Source of the DNA: a virus
Direction: 5' to 3' (one strand)
IMG/VR virus record: IMGVR_UViG_3300031972_000834
Coordinates: 1-48,155 of that record
DNA: 48,155 bases
Shown: piece by piece, positions 34,659 through 42,313 of the stretch
Layout of the letters: each line of letters starts with the position of its first letter
Position numbering within the stretch: position 1 is the stretch's first letter
Notes under the pieces: model-generated
Seen by the model: the letters and a program-made list of their open reading frames with translations, nothing else
Told to the model about the DNA's origin: nothing
Databases searched by the model: none
Program-made: the position numbers and the translations under genes

Positions 34659-36118
34659 CAGTAATAAACTCTCTGTCTAGGTTCGCGTTCTTCGTCCTCG
34701 TAATCACTATCTAAGTTTACAAAACCGCCTTCGCGGAATCGCATCAACGCTTGAGTCATAGTATCACACAAATCATCGTGAGCTCCAAACGGAAATGATG
34801 CACATTCTTCAATCATATCTTCGGCAAATGCCATGTTCGGAGCATACACCATACCAGATTCAAAGATGGGAGCAACCGAGTGCATTCTGGTTGTTTTATC
34901 ATGGCCTCTGGTCGGCGAATAATTTACCACAGGTATGCCCATTCTTCTAAGTTCATGGGTGAGTGGCGTACCACTTGCCTTGGCTTCAATTAACACCATA
35001 TCGGTTTCCCAGTATTGATACTCTCGCATCGCTATTTCTTTGAGTTCTGGAAAGTCCCACCTGCCTTTTTGACAATCCAATAACATGACGCAATCGGGCG
35101 AATCTTCGCTGGGTCTAAATACACCCCAAGTTGAGATGGCTGAAAAGTCAGCCGTTTCTTTTTTAGAAAACGCCGTATCGTAAGACTGCATAATATATTG
35201 AACAGAGGGTAAAGAATCATGTTTCCATCTTTGCCACCAATCGCGTTTGATAATCGAACCCTCTTCAGCAGTCGGCGTTTGCATCCATTGAGCATTCCAT
35301 TTACCACCTGGCAAAGATGCCTTAACTTTAAGTAATTCATCCAACGCCCAATACTCAGGCCAAAGAGGCTTTTCAGTATCTGGGAAAATAGCAGGGAACT
35401 CTATTACTTCCCATTGGTCAGCCAAAGGTTCTTTCTGCGCTTCTAGCAACTTGGCTGTCAAGTCAATCGAAGACCAGCGCGTCATCACTATTACAATTGC
35501 ACCTTTAGGTTGCAAACGCTGGCGAGGTCCAGAGGTGTACCACTCGTAGGCAGACTCTAACGCATTTGGCGAAAGTGCATCCTGTTCAGAATGCGGATCG
35601 TCGATGATTAACAGATCCGCACCCCGCCCAGTTACAGCACCACCCACACCCGCTGCAAAATACTCGCCACCTTTATTAGTCTCCCAACGTCCTGCTGATT
35701 TGTTATCAGCCTGCAAACTGACGTCGGGAAAAACTTGTTTGTATTCTTTTTGATCCATCAAGTTACGCACCTTACGACCGAACCTAACGGCGAGCTCACC
35801 CGTATGGGTCGTCTCCATTATCTTCATTTTAGGTTTGAGTCCCATCACCCAAGACGGAAAGAAGGTCGAAGCGAACTCACTCTTGGTATGTCGAGGCGGC
35901 ATGTTAACGATCAAACGATTGATTTCACCTCGAGCAACTTGCTCTAGCTTTTCGGCGAATATCTGATGATGGCGACCGCAGACAAACTCTGGCCACATGT
36001 GATTGACGTAACTCAAAAAAGATTCTTGACACTCATCTTGCGTTGAGTAACCGTCTTGCTTTTCTAAAAGCAGCAGGGCTTCTTTGAGTTCAGCCTCTGT
36101 AAGTTTGGAAAAATCCAT
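34658..36118 (-). CDS. terL: Terminase large subunit
   Basis: A 486-residue packaging motor. Walker A-type PPRHTKS (residues 74-80), Walker B LLIIDD (169-174) and coupling-type MTRW (212-215) define the ATPase. RNase H-like nuclease residues are D313 (SYDTAF), E378 (VLIEAKASG) and the cluster D448/D449/D452 (AHDDLCD). The usual PPRHGKS has Thr instead of Gly here, still a plausible P-loop. It pumps DNA through the portal encoded next to it. The paired small subunit is not adjacent; a candidate lies at 45934-46590. Confidence 0.95.
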   Translation of the reverse strand: MDFSKLTEAELKEALLLLEKQDGYSTQDECQESFLSYVNHMWPEFVCGRHHQIFAEKLEQVARGEINRLIVNMPPRHTKSEFASTFFPSWVMGLKPKMKIMETTHTGELAVRFGRKVRNLMDQKEYKQVFPDVSLQADNKSAGRWETNKGGEYFAAGVGGAVTGRGADLLIIDDPHSEQDALSPNALESAYEWYTSGPRQRLQPKGAIVIVMTRWSSIDLTAKLLEAQKEPLADQWEVIEFPAIFPDTEKPLWPEYWALDELLKVKASLPGGKWNAQWMQTPTAEEGSIIKRDWWQRWKHDSLPSVQYIMQSYDTAFSKKETADFSAISTWGVFRPSEDSPDCVMLLDCQKGRWDFPELKEIAMREYQYWETDMVLIEAKASGTPLTHELRRMGIPVVNYSPTRGHDKTTRMHSVAPIFESGMVYAPNMAFAEDMIEECASFPFGAHDDLCDTMTQALMRFREGGFVNLDSDYEDEEREPRQRVYY

Positions 36119-37333
36119 TTATTTACTTTGGTATATTTTTCTAATTTTTTCTTCTATATCATTCAGCTGTTGCTGAAATCTTTTACCGCTTTTAATCGCA
36201 GCGTTCATCATATAAGTGCCTTGGTCAATAGCGTCGGGATCGGTCTTAGATGCTAAGTCTTGACCGCGCTCGTAATTAAATTTTTGTTTATCTATTAATT
36301 GTTTAAATTTATTTCTTTTAGCAAACAAAGGCTTGAGTTGCATTTTAACTGGAGTAGAAATAACTTTTAATTTTTTGGTTGGATCAGCCATCATCATCGC
36401 AAACTCATCCAGCGGATTAGGTTTGTATCTTTCCATTATTGGATTGAATGGTTCGATAGTACCTAAATCGAAAGTGCTTGGGGGAGCCTCAGTTACAGGT
36501 GCTGATTGGGTAAGCATGTCAAGCGCTGATTGCAAGTAGCTTACCTCGTCGCCTGTTGCTTTATTGGTTCTTGTAGTTGTATAGCTGATACGATTGTTTG
36601 GCAAATATTCCACGTTAACCTCTTCTAAATATTTTTCAAAATCATCTCTTAAATCTTTTATATTATTAAATACTTCATCTGCTATTTTTTCTGGATTTTT
36701 TAAATTAAACCTAGAAGCTCTAAACCTTATCTCTTCTTTTAATTCTTTGTTTTTTGAATAATCATCTGCATCATATTCGTAAGAATGTGCAACGGCTTCA
36801 TTTATTAAAGGCGTTAATATTCTGCCTCTTTCGCCTGATAATGATTTAGCCTTTTTTTTCAAATAAGGACTGTTGTAAAAACTTCTTATCCAACCGCTTT
36901 TATCAGCTGATCTATGAACAAATTCATGTTTTTGAGTGCTTTCTGGAGTATGCGGAGTTAAACCTGTACCTTCATATATATCTGATATGTCTTTATAAAC
37001 AATAGATCCTAAACCATCTTCGCTTGCTCTATATCTTCCAGGATTTTCTATATTAAACAGTTCTTTTTTTCCACCCATTCCTAATTCTGTTGTTGACAAT
37101 ATTTGACCGCTGCCTTCTGCTGGAAAAGGGCGCATGCCATATTTGTCAATTAGGGGGTTGCCTGTAGTTTTAAAAAATCTAGGGTCTGTATAACCCTCAC
37201 CACTCATCGAGCTCATTTGAGCTTCTTTTGATACTAGCCTATTTTTTCTAATAAAATTTTCTAATTCTGCAAGTCTTTTTCTGTATTCAGTTGATCTTGA
37301 AGGTCTTGACGGACCTTTAGAAAACTTTCCCAT
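36119..37333 (-). CDS. HExxH-motif protein, putative virion metalloprotease
   Basis: A 404-residue protein, first base directly after terminase. H136-E-F-V-H140 (TQKHEFVHRSAD) is a zinc-protease HExxH motif; 39 residues past the last His, NEAVAHSYEYD offers E179 as a third ligand, the gluzincin-like plan. The rest is mostly helical and charged with no signal peptide. It could process virion or host proteins, or be a domain in an injected protein. Position among head genes suggests the first. The zinc-site reading is direct; activity is inferred. Confidence 0.55.
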   Translation of the reverse strand: MGKFSKGPSRPSRSTEYRKRLAELENFIRKNRLVSKEAQMSSMSGEGYTDPRFFKTTGNPLIDKYGMRPFPAEGSGQILSTTELGMGGKKELFNIENPGRYRASEDGLGSIVYKDISDIYEGTGLTPHTPESTQKHEFVHRSADKSGWIRSFYNSPYLKKKAKSLSGERGRILTPLINEAVAHSYEYDADDYSKNKELKEEIRFRASRFNLKNPEKIADEVFNNIKDLRDDFEKYLEEVNVEYLPNNRISYTTTRTNKATGDEVSYLQSALDMLTQSAPVTEAPPSTFDLGTIEPFNPIMERYKPNPLDEFAMMMADPTKKLKVISTPVKMQLKPLFAKRNKFKQLIDKQKFNYERGQDLASKTDPDAIDQGTYMMNAAIKSGKRFQQQLNDIEEKIRKIYQSK

Positions 37334-37335
37334 TG

Positions 37336-38634
37336 CTAAGCTAGCTGTTCTAGTTCTGCTCCGATACCGTCTTGAGGCATCGCTTCGGCTTCTGCCATCT
37401 CAGCTACAAGTTGAAGGACAGTACCAATATCTTCATCGTCGAGCCCTTGCTCTCTAAGGAACATCATTACCTCTTCTTCACTTGCGCCTTGCTGAATCAT
37501 TTGAACAACCATTGTTACAAGCTGATCGATCATCTCCATTTCTGGAGCCATCTGCTCTAGGTCTTCCATAGCTCCAGATTCTTCAGAATCCATACCGCCT
37601 AACATGGCATCTATTTCATTTTCTTGAGTCATCATTTCGCCTCCCTCGGCTTTAAGTTGAACTCCTCGTCCCTTTAATATATCTGCTTGAGTAACCTTAC
37701 CATCGCCTGTTAGGTCGGGGAAGTCGCCGCCGCCTGCTAGTTGGGGTCTAAGTCTTTTTCTTTCTTCTATAGAAATTTTATTAAATGGATAGTTGTAAGG
37801 ATTGCTTCTGTACTCTTCTTCTAAAGCAGGACGTCTTTCTTCTTCAATTTTTTCTCTTGCTGCTTTTGCGTCAGGATCAAAAGGAAGATTATAAGGATTT
37901 TCGTCAATCATTTTTTGTCGCGCCATTTCCATTTGTATCTCTGCCATTCTTTTTTGTATAGCATTTATTTCAGCAGATGTCTCAACAATAGTTTGAAGAT
38001 CGTTATAAGATCTATCCATTTCTAATTGTTTTTGTAAGTTTTCAAGTTGAGATTGCAAGCTAAATAATTCTTGCTCGGGTGAAACTTCGTCACCTGCTTG
38101 CATCATCATACGTGGCTCAGCTGGAAAGTCTTGTTGTAAAGTTCTGCCCGCCATCATTCCAACAGGTGCAACTTCTGGAAGATCTTGAGTCATCGGCATA
38201 TCAGTTGGAACTTGTAAGTTTGTTAAATCCATTTGAGAAAAGTCAGGCATGTTGCTGAAATCCATATCGCCGATAGGTTGACCAAAGATGGTTGGGTTGA
38301 AAGAAGGTGCGTTACTGACTGGCATTCTTTCTGCTCTTGGTATAGGTTGAGGTGTCCCAATCATTCTAAAAGAGGGATTGTCAAAAGCAATCGCATCAAG
38401 GTTTTTATTTGGCCTCTTATAACCGATTTGATCCCCAAAATCCATACTTGGCATTCTTGGCATACCCATATCGCGTTGTTCTTTTAACCTGCGGATGAGA
38501 TTGCGTAAATTTCCAAAACCTCCGCGTCTTGGCATCTCGCCTCTAAAGCGCATGTCTCCTATCATACCTGGACGTCTTGGCATCCTAGATACTCTCTTAC
38601 GCATTTTGTTTCTTATCTTACTTAAAAATCCCAT
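37336..38634 (-). CDS. Met/Gln-rich virion protein with EF-hand-like loop
   Basis: A 432-residue protein, first gene of the late operon, with its ribosome site inside the shared leader (GAGG 7 bases upstream). It begins basic (KIRNKMRKRVSRMPRRPG), is Met/Pro-rich through residue 180, coiled coil to 245, then D307-LTGDGKVTQA-D318 forms a 12-residue calcium-loop like a dockerin/EF-hand, and ends with an acidic Met-rich helix (residues 330-432). Such proteins precede terminase in some marine phages. Perhaps an internal or head protein; function unknown. Confidence 0.55.
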   Translation of the reverse strand: MGFLSKIRNKMRKRVSRMPRRPGMIGDMRFRGEMPRRGGFGNLRNLIRRLKEQRDMGMPRMPSMDFGDQIGYKRPNKNLDAIAFDNPSFRMIGTPQPIPRAERMPVSNAPSFNPTIFGQPIGDMDFSNMPDFSQMDLTNLQVPTDMPMTQDLPEVAPVGMMAGRTLQQDFPAEPRMMMQAGDEVSPEQELFSLQSQLENLQKQLEMDRSYNDLQTIVETSAEINAIQKRMAEIQMEMARQKMIDENPYNLPFDPDAKAAREKIEEERRPALEEEYRSNPYNYPFNKISIEERKRLRPQLAGGGDFPDLTGDGKVTQADILKGRGVQLKAEGGEMMTQENEIDAMLGGMDSEESGAMEDLEQMAPEMEMIDQLVTMVVQMIQQGASEEEVMMFLREQGLDDEDIGTVLQLVAEMAEAEAMPQDGIGAELEQLA

Positions 38635-38641
38635 ATCGTTT

Positions 38642-38668
38642 CCTCGGTTGACTTATTCTAACATCCAA
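38642..38668 (-). promoter_or_regulatory. Late leader copy 1 (before late operon)
   Basis: Minus strand: TTGGATGTTAGAATAAGTC followed by AACCGAGG, 7 bases before ATG. It matches 28221-28247 with a few indels. TGTTAGAAT fits an extended -10 box (TGnTAnnnT); no matching -35 is found, so an activator or phage sigma-like factor may help. Confidence 0.6.
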
Positions 38669-38744
38669 AAGTTTAAAAAGTATAGAAAAATTTTGGGGGG
38701 TATGGGTACCCTTTTGTTTATTTGGTTTTGATCTGGGGAAAAAG

Positions 38745-38753
38745 TGTGGATAA
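38745..38753 (-). promoter_or_regulatory. DnaA box consensus TTATCCACA
   Basis: A perfect match on the minus strand to the classic 9-base DnaA box. Only one perfect copy is seen here, so it could be chance, but it lies in non-coding DNA near AT-rich runs and a GGCC cluster. It may mark an origin or DnaA-dependent control. Confidence 0.4.
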
Positions 38754-39209
38754 CTTTTTTGTCTGAGGATTTTTTTTGGCTGGAAAAAATTTTTTTAGGT
38801 GCAGGCAAAGTAAAGATCTTGGAGAAGATAGATTGAACGAAGTGCAAAAATACCTTACCTGCATACGAATCATATCTGACGGATATAAAAAAGGCAATCT
38901 TTAGATATGAGAGTTTGAGTATGTGTTTTATTGTCCTCTTTACTGCGCTGAGGAGTCCCAATATACAATATGGGGTGTGGCCCAATTCCGTTTTGGCCTC
39001 GATCTTGGCCTTTTCGAGCTCGATAGAGTCCCTAAAATGGCCAACAAGGTCCTCTGAAACCCGCTGATAGCAAGGGATACAGCGATTTGCTGCGGCCACT
39101 TTTCTTCCAGGTGGATCTAACGCTCGGCCTGGACTGTAGGAATGCGGCCTGGGCGACAATTATTTGGGCCAAGAAGATCCAGTAGGGCCTGTAATTCTAG
39201 GCCTAGATA

Positions 39210-39258
39210 TTACGAATAGTTAGCGGCTGCGCAGCTGCAAAAAGCTAATAACTCGTAA
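39210..39258. repeat. Imperfect inverted repeat around GCTGCGCAGC
   Basis: TTACGAATAGTTAGC (39210-39224) and GCTAATAACTCGTAA (39244-39258) pair at 12 of 15 positions. The loop contains the palindrome GCTGCGCAGC. The whole could fold as a large stem or cruciform upstream of the late leader. Confidence 0.55.
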
Positions 39259-39283
39259 TCAAACCCGATCCCGATCTGCGGGC

Positions 39284-39307
39284 AAAAAAAAGGGGGCTTG
39301 CGCCCCC
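39284..39307 (-). terminator. Intrinsic terminator of the 39326-40552 operon
   Basis: Minus strand: GGGGGC, loop GCAA, GCCCCC, then eight T. It lies 19 bases beyond the last gene stop. A strong rho-independent terminator isolating early-type genes from the late control region. Confidence 0.93.
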
Positions 39308-39325
39308 AGTCCCCCAGTTATTTGT

Positions 39326-39574
39326 TTAGCCTAGATCTCCGCTCATCATTTGATCGGCTTCTTCTTCCAAGAGATCCATATGCCTATCGCCTACCGATCC
39401 CCCGCAGCAAGCCAAGAAGATCTCAGCGTCGAAGTTCCAGTTCTCAGATCCAAAGTATTCAACCAGCCCAGCAAGTACAGCTCGAGTGTCGAGAACATCT
39501 TGACCGCCATATCCTCGGCGCGAGCTGTCGATCACTTTGGCGATAGCGTTGAAGTCTTTTCTTGATACGCTCAT
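39326..39574 (-). CDS. Small acidic early-type protein
   Basis: An 82-residue protein of the pattern KDFNAIAKVIDSSRRGYGGQDVLDTRAVLAGLVEYFGSENWNFDAEIFLACCGG, mainly helical. I have seen this general pattern (AxAixxs...vlxGlayFxxeNpxFDxxrFxxAcg) in other phage small proteins of unknown role. Last in an operon of four small genes, 4-base overlap with the previous. No function assigned. Confidence 0.65.
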   Translation of the reverse strand: MSVSRKDFNAIAKVIDSSRRGYGGQDVLDTRAVLAGLVEYFGSENWNFDAEIFLACCGGSVGDRHMDLLEEEADQMMSGDLG

Positions 39575-39906
39575 TTCAACACCTCATCCTCGACGATCTT
39601 CACATCTAGATCTGACATCTTATTGTTCTGCAAAAGCATATGAATCAATCTAGGCTCAGCTTGAATCAGCTTCCTTAGATAATGAGGATCGCAGCTGGCG
39701 ACGTGATACGCCAAGCCTTCGAGGTTGCCCTCTGCCATTCTGCGAGCAATCATTTCAGATCTAGTCGAAGCAACGCCCCTATCAATCAGAGAACAGCGGA
39801 AGTATTCCTCTAAGGTGAAGTCAGTAGATGAGATCTCAGTCTCAATACAATCCCTCATACTGGACGCTAGTGCGTCCAGTAGATCGGTTCTGTCTGCGGT
39901 ATACAT
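39571..39906 (-). CDS. Small helical early-type protein
   Basis: A 111-residue protein. Helical, acidic (DRTDLLDALASSMRDCIETEISSTDFTLEEYFRCSLIDRGVASTRSEMIARRMAEGNLEGLAYHVASC). Not recognised. Packed between its neighbours with no spacer, so it is surely part of the same message. Confidence 0.55.
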   Translation of the reverse strand: MYTADRTDLLDALASSMRDCIETEISSTDFTLEEYFRCSLIDRGVASTRSEMIARRMAEGNLEGLAYHVASCDPHYLRKLIQAEPRLIHMLLQNNKMSDLDVKIVEDEVLK

Positions 39907-40275
39907 TTAAGCCACCTCTTTAGATTCTTTAGCCACTTTTTTTTCAGCTGCCTTGATAGTATTTCTCAGCATCCTAGTAGAAAACTTGGCTCGGCTCTCA
40001 ACAATAATATGACGACCGCTAAACTTCGCCCCTATTAATCGCTGCAACATATCTATATCCATCCAAGGCTCACCGTCTCCGTCGTTGCCAAGGGCTAATA
40101 TAGAAGTGTCCTGCATTCGCAGTCTCGCATAGACTTCGAGATAGTTCTTTTCAGTTATCTCATCCATACCAATCGCCATCATATAGCTGCCTATCCAATA
40201 CTGAAGGCCGTTGAGATTTTCTCGGCTTTCCTTATCCGTCTCGCGGATATTACTAAAGTCTACAGTAAAGCTCAT
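39907..40275 (-). CDS. Small early-type protein of unknown function
   Basis: A 122-residue protein with an N-terminal helical part (GLQYWIGSYMMAIGMDEITEKNYLEVYARLRMQDTSILALG) and a basic end (FSTRMLRNTIKAAEKKVAKESKEVA). Its stop is immediately next to the following start. No family recognised; perhaps a host-takeover factor. Confidence 0.55.
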   Translation of the reverse strand: MSFTVDFSNIRETDKESRENLNGLQYWIGSYMMAIGMDEITEKNYLEVYARLRMQDTSILALGNDGDGEPWMDIDMLQRLIGAKFSGRHIIVESRAKFSTRMLRNTIKAAEKKVAKESKEVA

Positions 40276-40276
40276 A

Positions 40277-40552
40277 TTACACCCCCCATAGAATGTCTTG
40301 AGTTCGCAGCTGAAACGCTTGCAGATCCTCGCCTTCTAAACTATCGACTGTTACTTGGTCGATCACTTTGCCTTGCGACACATTCCACATATGGCAGGAA
40401 TGAGTGCCGTTAGGGTTAGACCAAAAGCTACGGCGAACGCCGTTCACTTCCATTTCGTCGCCTTGGATCATTTGATCCTTAACGATATGACGATATTTTT
40501 TATTAGAGCCCACTCGTCTTGAGGGCTCAAAAAGTTGGTTTAATTTATCCAT
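40277..40552 (-). CDS. First gene of early-type operon, unknown
   Basis: A 91-residue protein. ATG at 40552 is favoured by GGAGAAAGTA just upstream over a longer start. Sequence is polar and mixed (KKYRHIVKDQMIQGDEMEVNGVRRSFWSNPNGTHSCHMWNVSQGKVIDQVTV), with possible small beta fold. The operon's -10/-35 lies 47-75 bases upstream. Confidence 0.55.
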   Translation of the reverse strand: MDKLNQLFEPSRRVGSNKKYRHIVKDQMIQGDEMEVNGVRRSFWSNPNGTHSCHMWNVSQGKVIDQVTVDSLEGEDLQAFQLRTQDILWGV

Positions 40553-40598
40553 TACTTTCTCCAATTTACAGGCTCGCAAAAGTGTCCGCCTTGGTAGA

Positions 40599-40627
40599 AT
40601 TATCTCAAATAAGAGACAAATTGTAAA
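40599..40627 (-). promoter_or_regulatory. Sigma-70-like promoter TTTACA-17-GATAAT
   Basis: Read on the minus strand: TTTACA (40627-40622), exactly 17 bases, then GATAAT (40604-40599). One mismatch from consensus at each box. It lies 47 bases before the ATG of the four-gene operon. It should be read by host RNA polymerase early in infection. Confidence 0.75.
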
Positions 40628-40786
40628 ATCTAATTAGCTGCGGATCTATCGCAAGCGGCGGTCTTATATTAAGGGGATCTGCGGATCTCCCAGCTGAGCC
40701 AGCGGCGGCCAGCAAAAAAAATTTATTTATATATGTATATATATATGTATGACCTACCCTATATAGCCCAGCATTTTTAAGCAAAA

Positions 40787-40887
40787 CCCGAACCCGAACC
40801 CGAAACCCTAGCCCGAACCCGAACCGCCTTAGAGCGTCAAGGCTAAGCCCAAGCCCGAACCCGAACAAATACAAGGGGAAACCCGAA
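40787..40887. repeat. Cluster of eight CCCGAA hexamers
   Basis: CCCGAA begins at 40787, 40793, 40799, 40812, 40818, 40854, 40860 and 40882, the first three and two pairs in strict tandem. A GCCTT ... AAGGC inverted repeat lies between the clusters. This is clearly unlike the surrounding sequence. It could bind a protein, expand by slippage, or form structure (TTCGGG on the other strand). Confidence 0.85.
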
Positions 40888-40988
40888 ACTTTTAAAAGGG
40901 AAAGCCGAGGAACAAGGGAAATGCTATTTTTTAATCTATATATCCTAGCCTATAGAATAGGCATACATACAAGCGTTGACGCTAGGTA

Positions 40989-41016
40989 CAAAAAAAGGGG
41001 TCAAAAATGACCCCTT
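40989..41016 (-). terminator. Intrinsic terminator of the 41035-42177 operon
   Basis: Minus strand: AAGGGGTCA, loop TTTT, TGACCCCTT, then T-run. It lies 19 bases after the last stop. Strong terminator isolating the operon from the repeat spacer. Confidence 0.93.
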
Positions 41017-41034
41017 AAACTATTGGAGATAGTT

Positions 41035-41625
41035 TTAAATATTGGCAATTAAATCAAAGTGGTTGTCCTCGTCATACTCCTCATACCAGCTATAAAACAA
41101 ATCGGTTTCTATCTCGAATATTTTATAATCGGTATAACCACCCCTAACATCTGCCCCATTATGGACGGATAGGGCAATAATATTTGAATCGTAAGTATCA
41201 CCCAAAGTTATAAATTGTAGCGTTTGAGTTAAGCTAGATTCACCATTATAGGTATTTATAATATGAGTATCTAAGTTATATCTCTCGGACATATACTCCT
41301 CAATATCAGACATACAATTAAGTGATCTGCCCTCGGGATTATCTGCCCAGTGGTATTGATCTTGTTCTATCCACTCAACAAGGTCTGCATTTTCATTCGG
41401 CAAGTAAATGCAAGAATCTGCCAAATGGTGAAAAGTAGATTTTTCATAATATGGATAATTGCTATCTTGATCTAACAATATTAGGCGTGGCTCATTCTCA
41501 AAATCTTTTAAGGATTTCTTTTGATTTATTTGCCAGTGGCGTCCGTCGTCTTGTCCACTATCCAGCATATTTTTGCCAGTAGACTCGGTTAACATTTCAT
41601 AAATAATTTCGTTAGTTCTACTCAC
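41035..41625 (-). CDS. Conserved phage/plasmid protein (MLTESTG...DSG...GRxWQ motif)
   Basis: A 196-residue protein. The opening IYEMLTESTGKNMLDSGQDDGRHWQINQ follows a motif I know from many phages and plasmids (MLxESTGxxxxDSGGxxGRxWQRN). Function has not been described as far as I know. The remainder is acidic and beta-rich (THIINTYNGESSLTQTLQFITLGDTYDSNIIALSVHNGADVRGGYTDYKIFEIE). It overlaps the gene above by 8 bases. Confidence 0.7.
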   Translation of the reverse strand: MSRTNEIIYEMLTESTGKNMLDSGQDDGRHWQINQKKSLKDFENEPRLILLDQDSNYPYYEKSTFHHLADSCIYLPNENADLVEWIEQDQYHWADNPEGRSLNCMSDIEEYMSERYNLDTHIINTYNGESSLTQTLQFITLGDTYDSNIIALSVHNGADVRGGYTDYKIFEIETDLFYSWYEEYDEDNHFDLIANI

Positions 41626-41926
41626 TTTCCACCCCCTCTAAATTAAGGTCATTAAATTTAACATCATCAACAAATAACAATTTATCTTTCCACCCTTTAA
41701 CAGTAAGAGTGATATATTTTTTAAATTCCATATGATCTTCTAAACCTTTATGTCTGCTTGGCATATCGGAACAATGAATTGTTATATTGACTGTATCGCA
41801 ATCGGAACTTTGATATTCTGGATTATTGGTTATTGCCTTATCATGTTCAATAGTAATATGAGTGGCATTATCAATGGTTATATTATCGCCAAAGTAAGTA
41901 TTTAAATTTATATCTTTAAGGCTCAT
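41618..41926 (-). CDS. Small acidic beta-rich protein
   Basis: A 102-residue protein with short beta-strand-like phrases (TITIDNATHITIEHD, DTVNITIHCSDMPSR, KKYITLTVKG). Overlaps both neighbours, so it is cotranslated. Not recognised. Confidence 0.6.
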   Translation of the reverse strand: MSLKDINLNTYFGDNITIDNATHITIEHDKAITNNPEYQSSDCDTVNITIHCSDMPSRHKGLEDHMEFKKYITLTVKGWKDKLLFVDDVKFNDLNLEGVESE

Positions 41927-42177
41927 TATTTCACCTTATCTAAAATTTTAGCTACTCTTTCAAGATCGCCAAGGGATAATTTATTAATAGCGTCAGTATT
42001 AACTAATCTGCCGTCTTGCCAAGCGTTTAAATTATTCCTATCGGCTAATTCATTCCTTGCAAAATTTGATAATTCGCTATTGTTTCCTTTTCGCTCATCA
42101 ACAAAATTCTGCAAAGTTTGATTATTCATTTCAAGCACTTTTGATTTGGCTTGATCTAAAGTCATACTATTATTCAT
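41926..42177 (-). CDS. Small helical protein, first gene of a three-gene operon
   Basis: An 83-residue protein with helical repeats (TLDQAKSKVLEMNNQTLQNFVDERKGNNSELSNFARNELADRNNL). AGGA lies 9 bases before ATG. It is divergent to the long plus-strand chain; the 136-base gap contains promoters for both. Role unknown. Confidence 0.6.
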   Translation of the reverse strand: MNNSMTLDQAKSKVLEMNNQTLQNFVDERKGNNSELSNFARNELADRNNLNAWQDGRLVNTDAINKLSLGDLERVAKILDKVK

Positions 42178-42313
42178 ATTTTATTTTCCTATAAATGCCC
42201 TATCGGGTAAGTTCATTATACATATATTTTCTACAAATAGTAGACAATAATTAATTATTTCTATACTATTAATAAATAACAAATTTATTACCAGCTTGGA
42301 GACTGAAATAAAA
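42178..42313. promoter_or_regulatory. Divergent early promoter region with dyads
   Basis: Plus strand: TAGACA and TACTAT 17 bases apart can serve the small-gene chain. Minus strand: a perfect TATAAT lies at 42225-42230, without a good -35. The dyad TCTAC-AAATA-GTAGA (about 42229-42244) and the 14-base palindrome AATAATTAATTATT (about 42246-42260) are candidate operators for a shared regulator. Confidence 0.6.

Larger units (their letters stand above)
38635..39325. other. Non-coding control region between late and early-right genes
   Basis: No gene is supported here. It holds the late leader, a perfect DnaA box consensus (TGTGGATAA, 38745-38753), poly-T and poly-A runs, ten GGCC tetramers between 38979 and 39203, the 12-base palindrome TCTAGGCCTAGA (39196-39207), an imperfect inverted repeat (39210-39258) and the terminator of the next operon. 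It is locally richer in G and C than nearby coding sequence. A replication origin, packaging site or non-coding RNA are all possible. Confidence 0.5.
40553..41034. other. Non-coding spacer with promoter, hexamer repeats and terminator
   Basis: No gene is supported. From left to right it contains the promoter above, short GCGGATCT and AGCGGCGG direct repeats, an alternating AT stretch (about 40728-40751), the CCCGAA repeat cluster (40787-40887), and the terminator of the next operon (40989-41016). Confidence 0.6.

Noticed and set aside
38653-39159. A 168-codon minus-strand open frame in the control region
   Set aside because: No good ribosome site; it spans the leader, the DnaA box and GGCC cluster, and its residue mix looks like translated non-coding DNA.
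38941-39300. A tRNA or tmRNA in the GC-richer non-coding region
   Set aside because: No T-loop GGTTCGAATCC-type sequence, acceptor pairing or CCA end could be found.
40605-40874. An 89-codon minus-strand frame with FGFGLGL repeats
   Set aside because: It is only the translation of the CCCGAA hexamer cluster and lacks a ribosome site.
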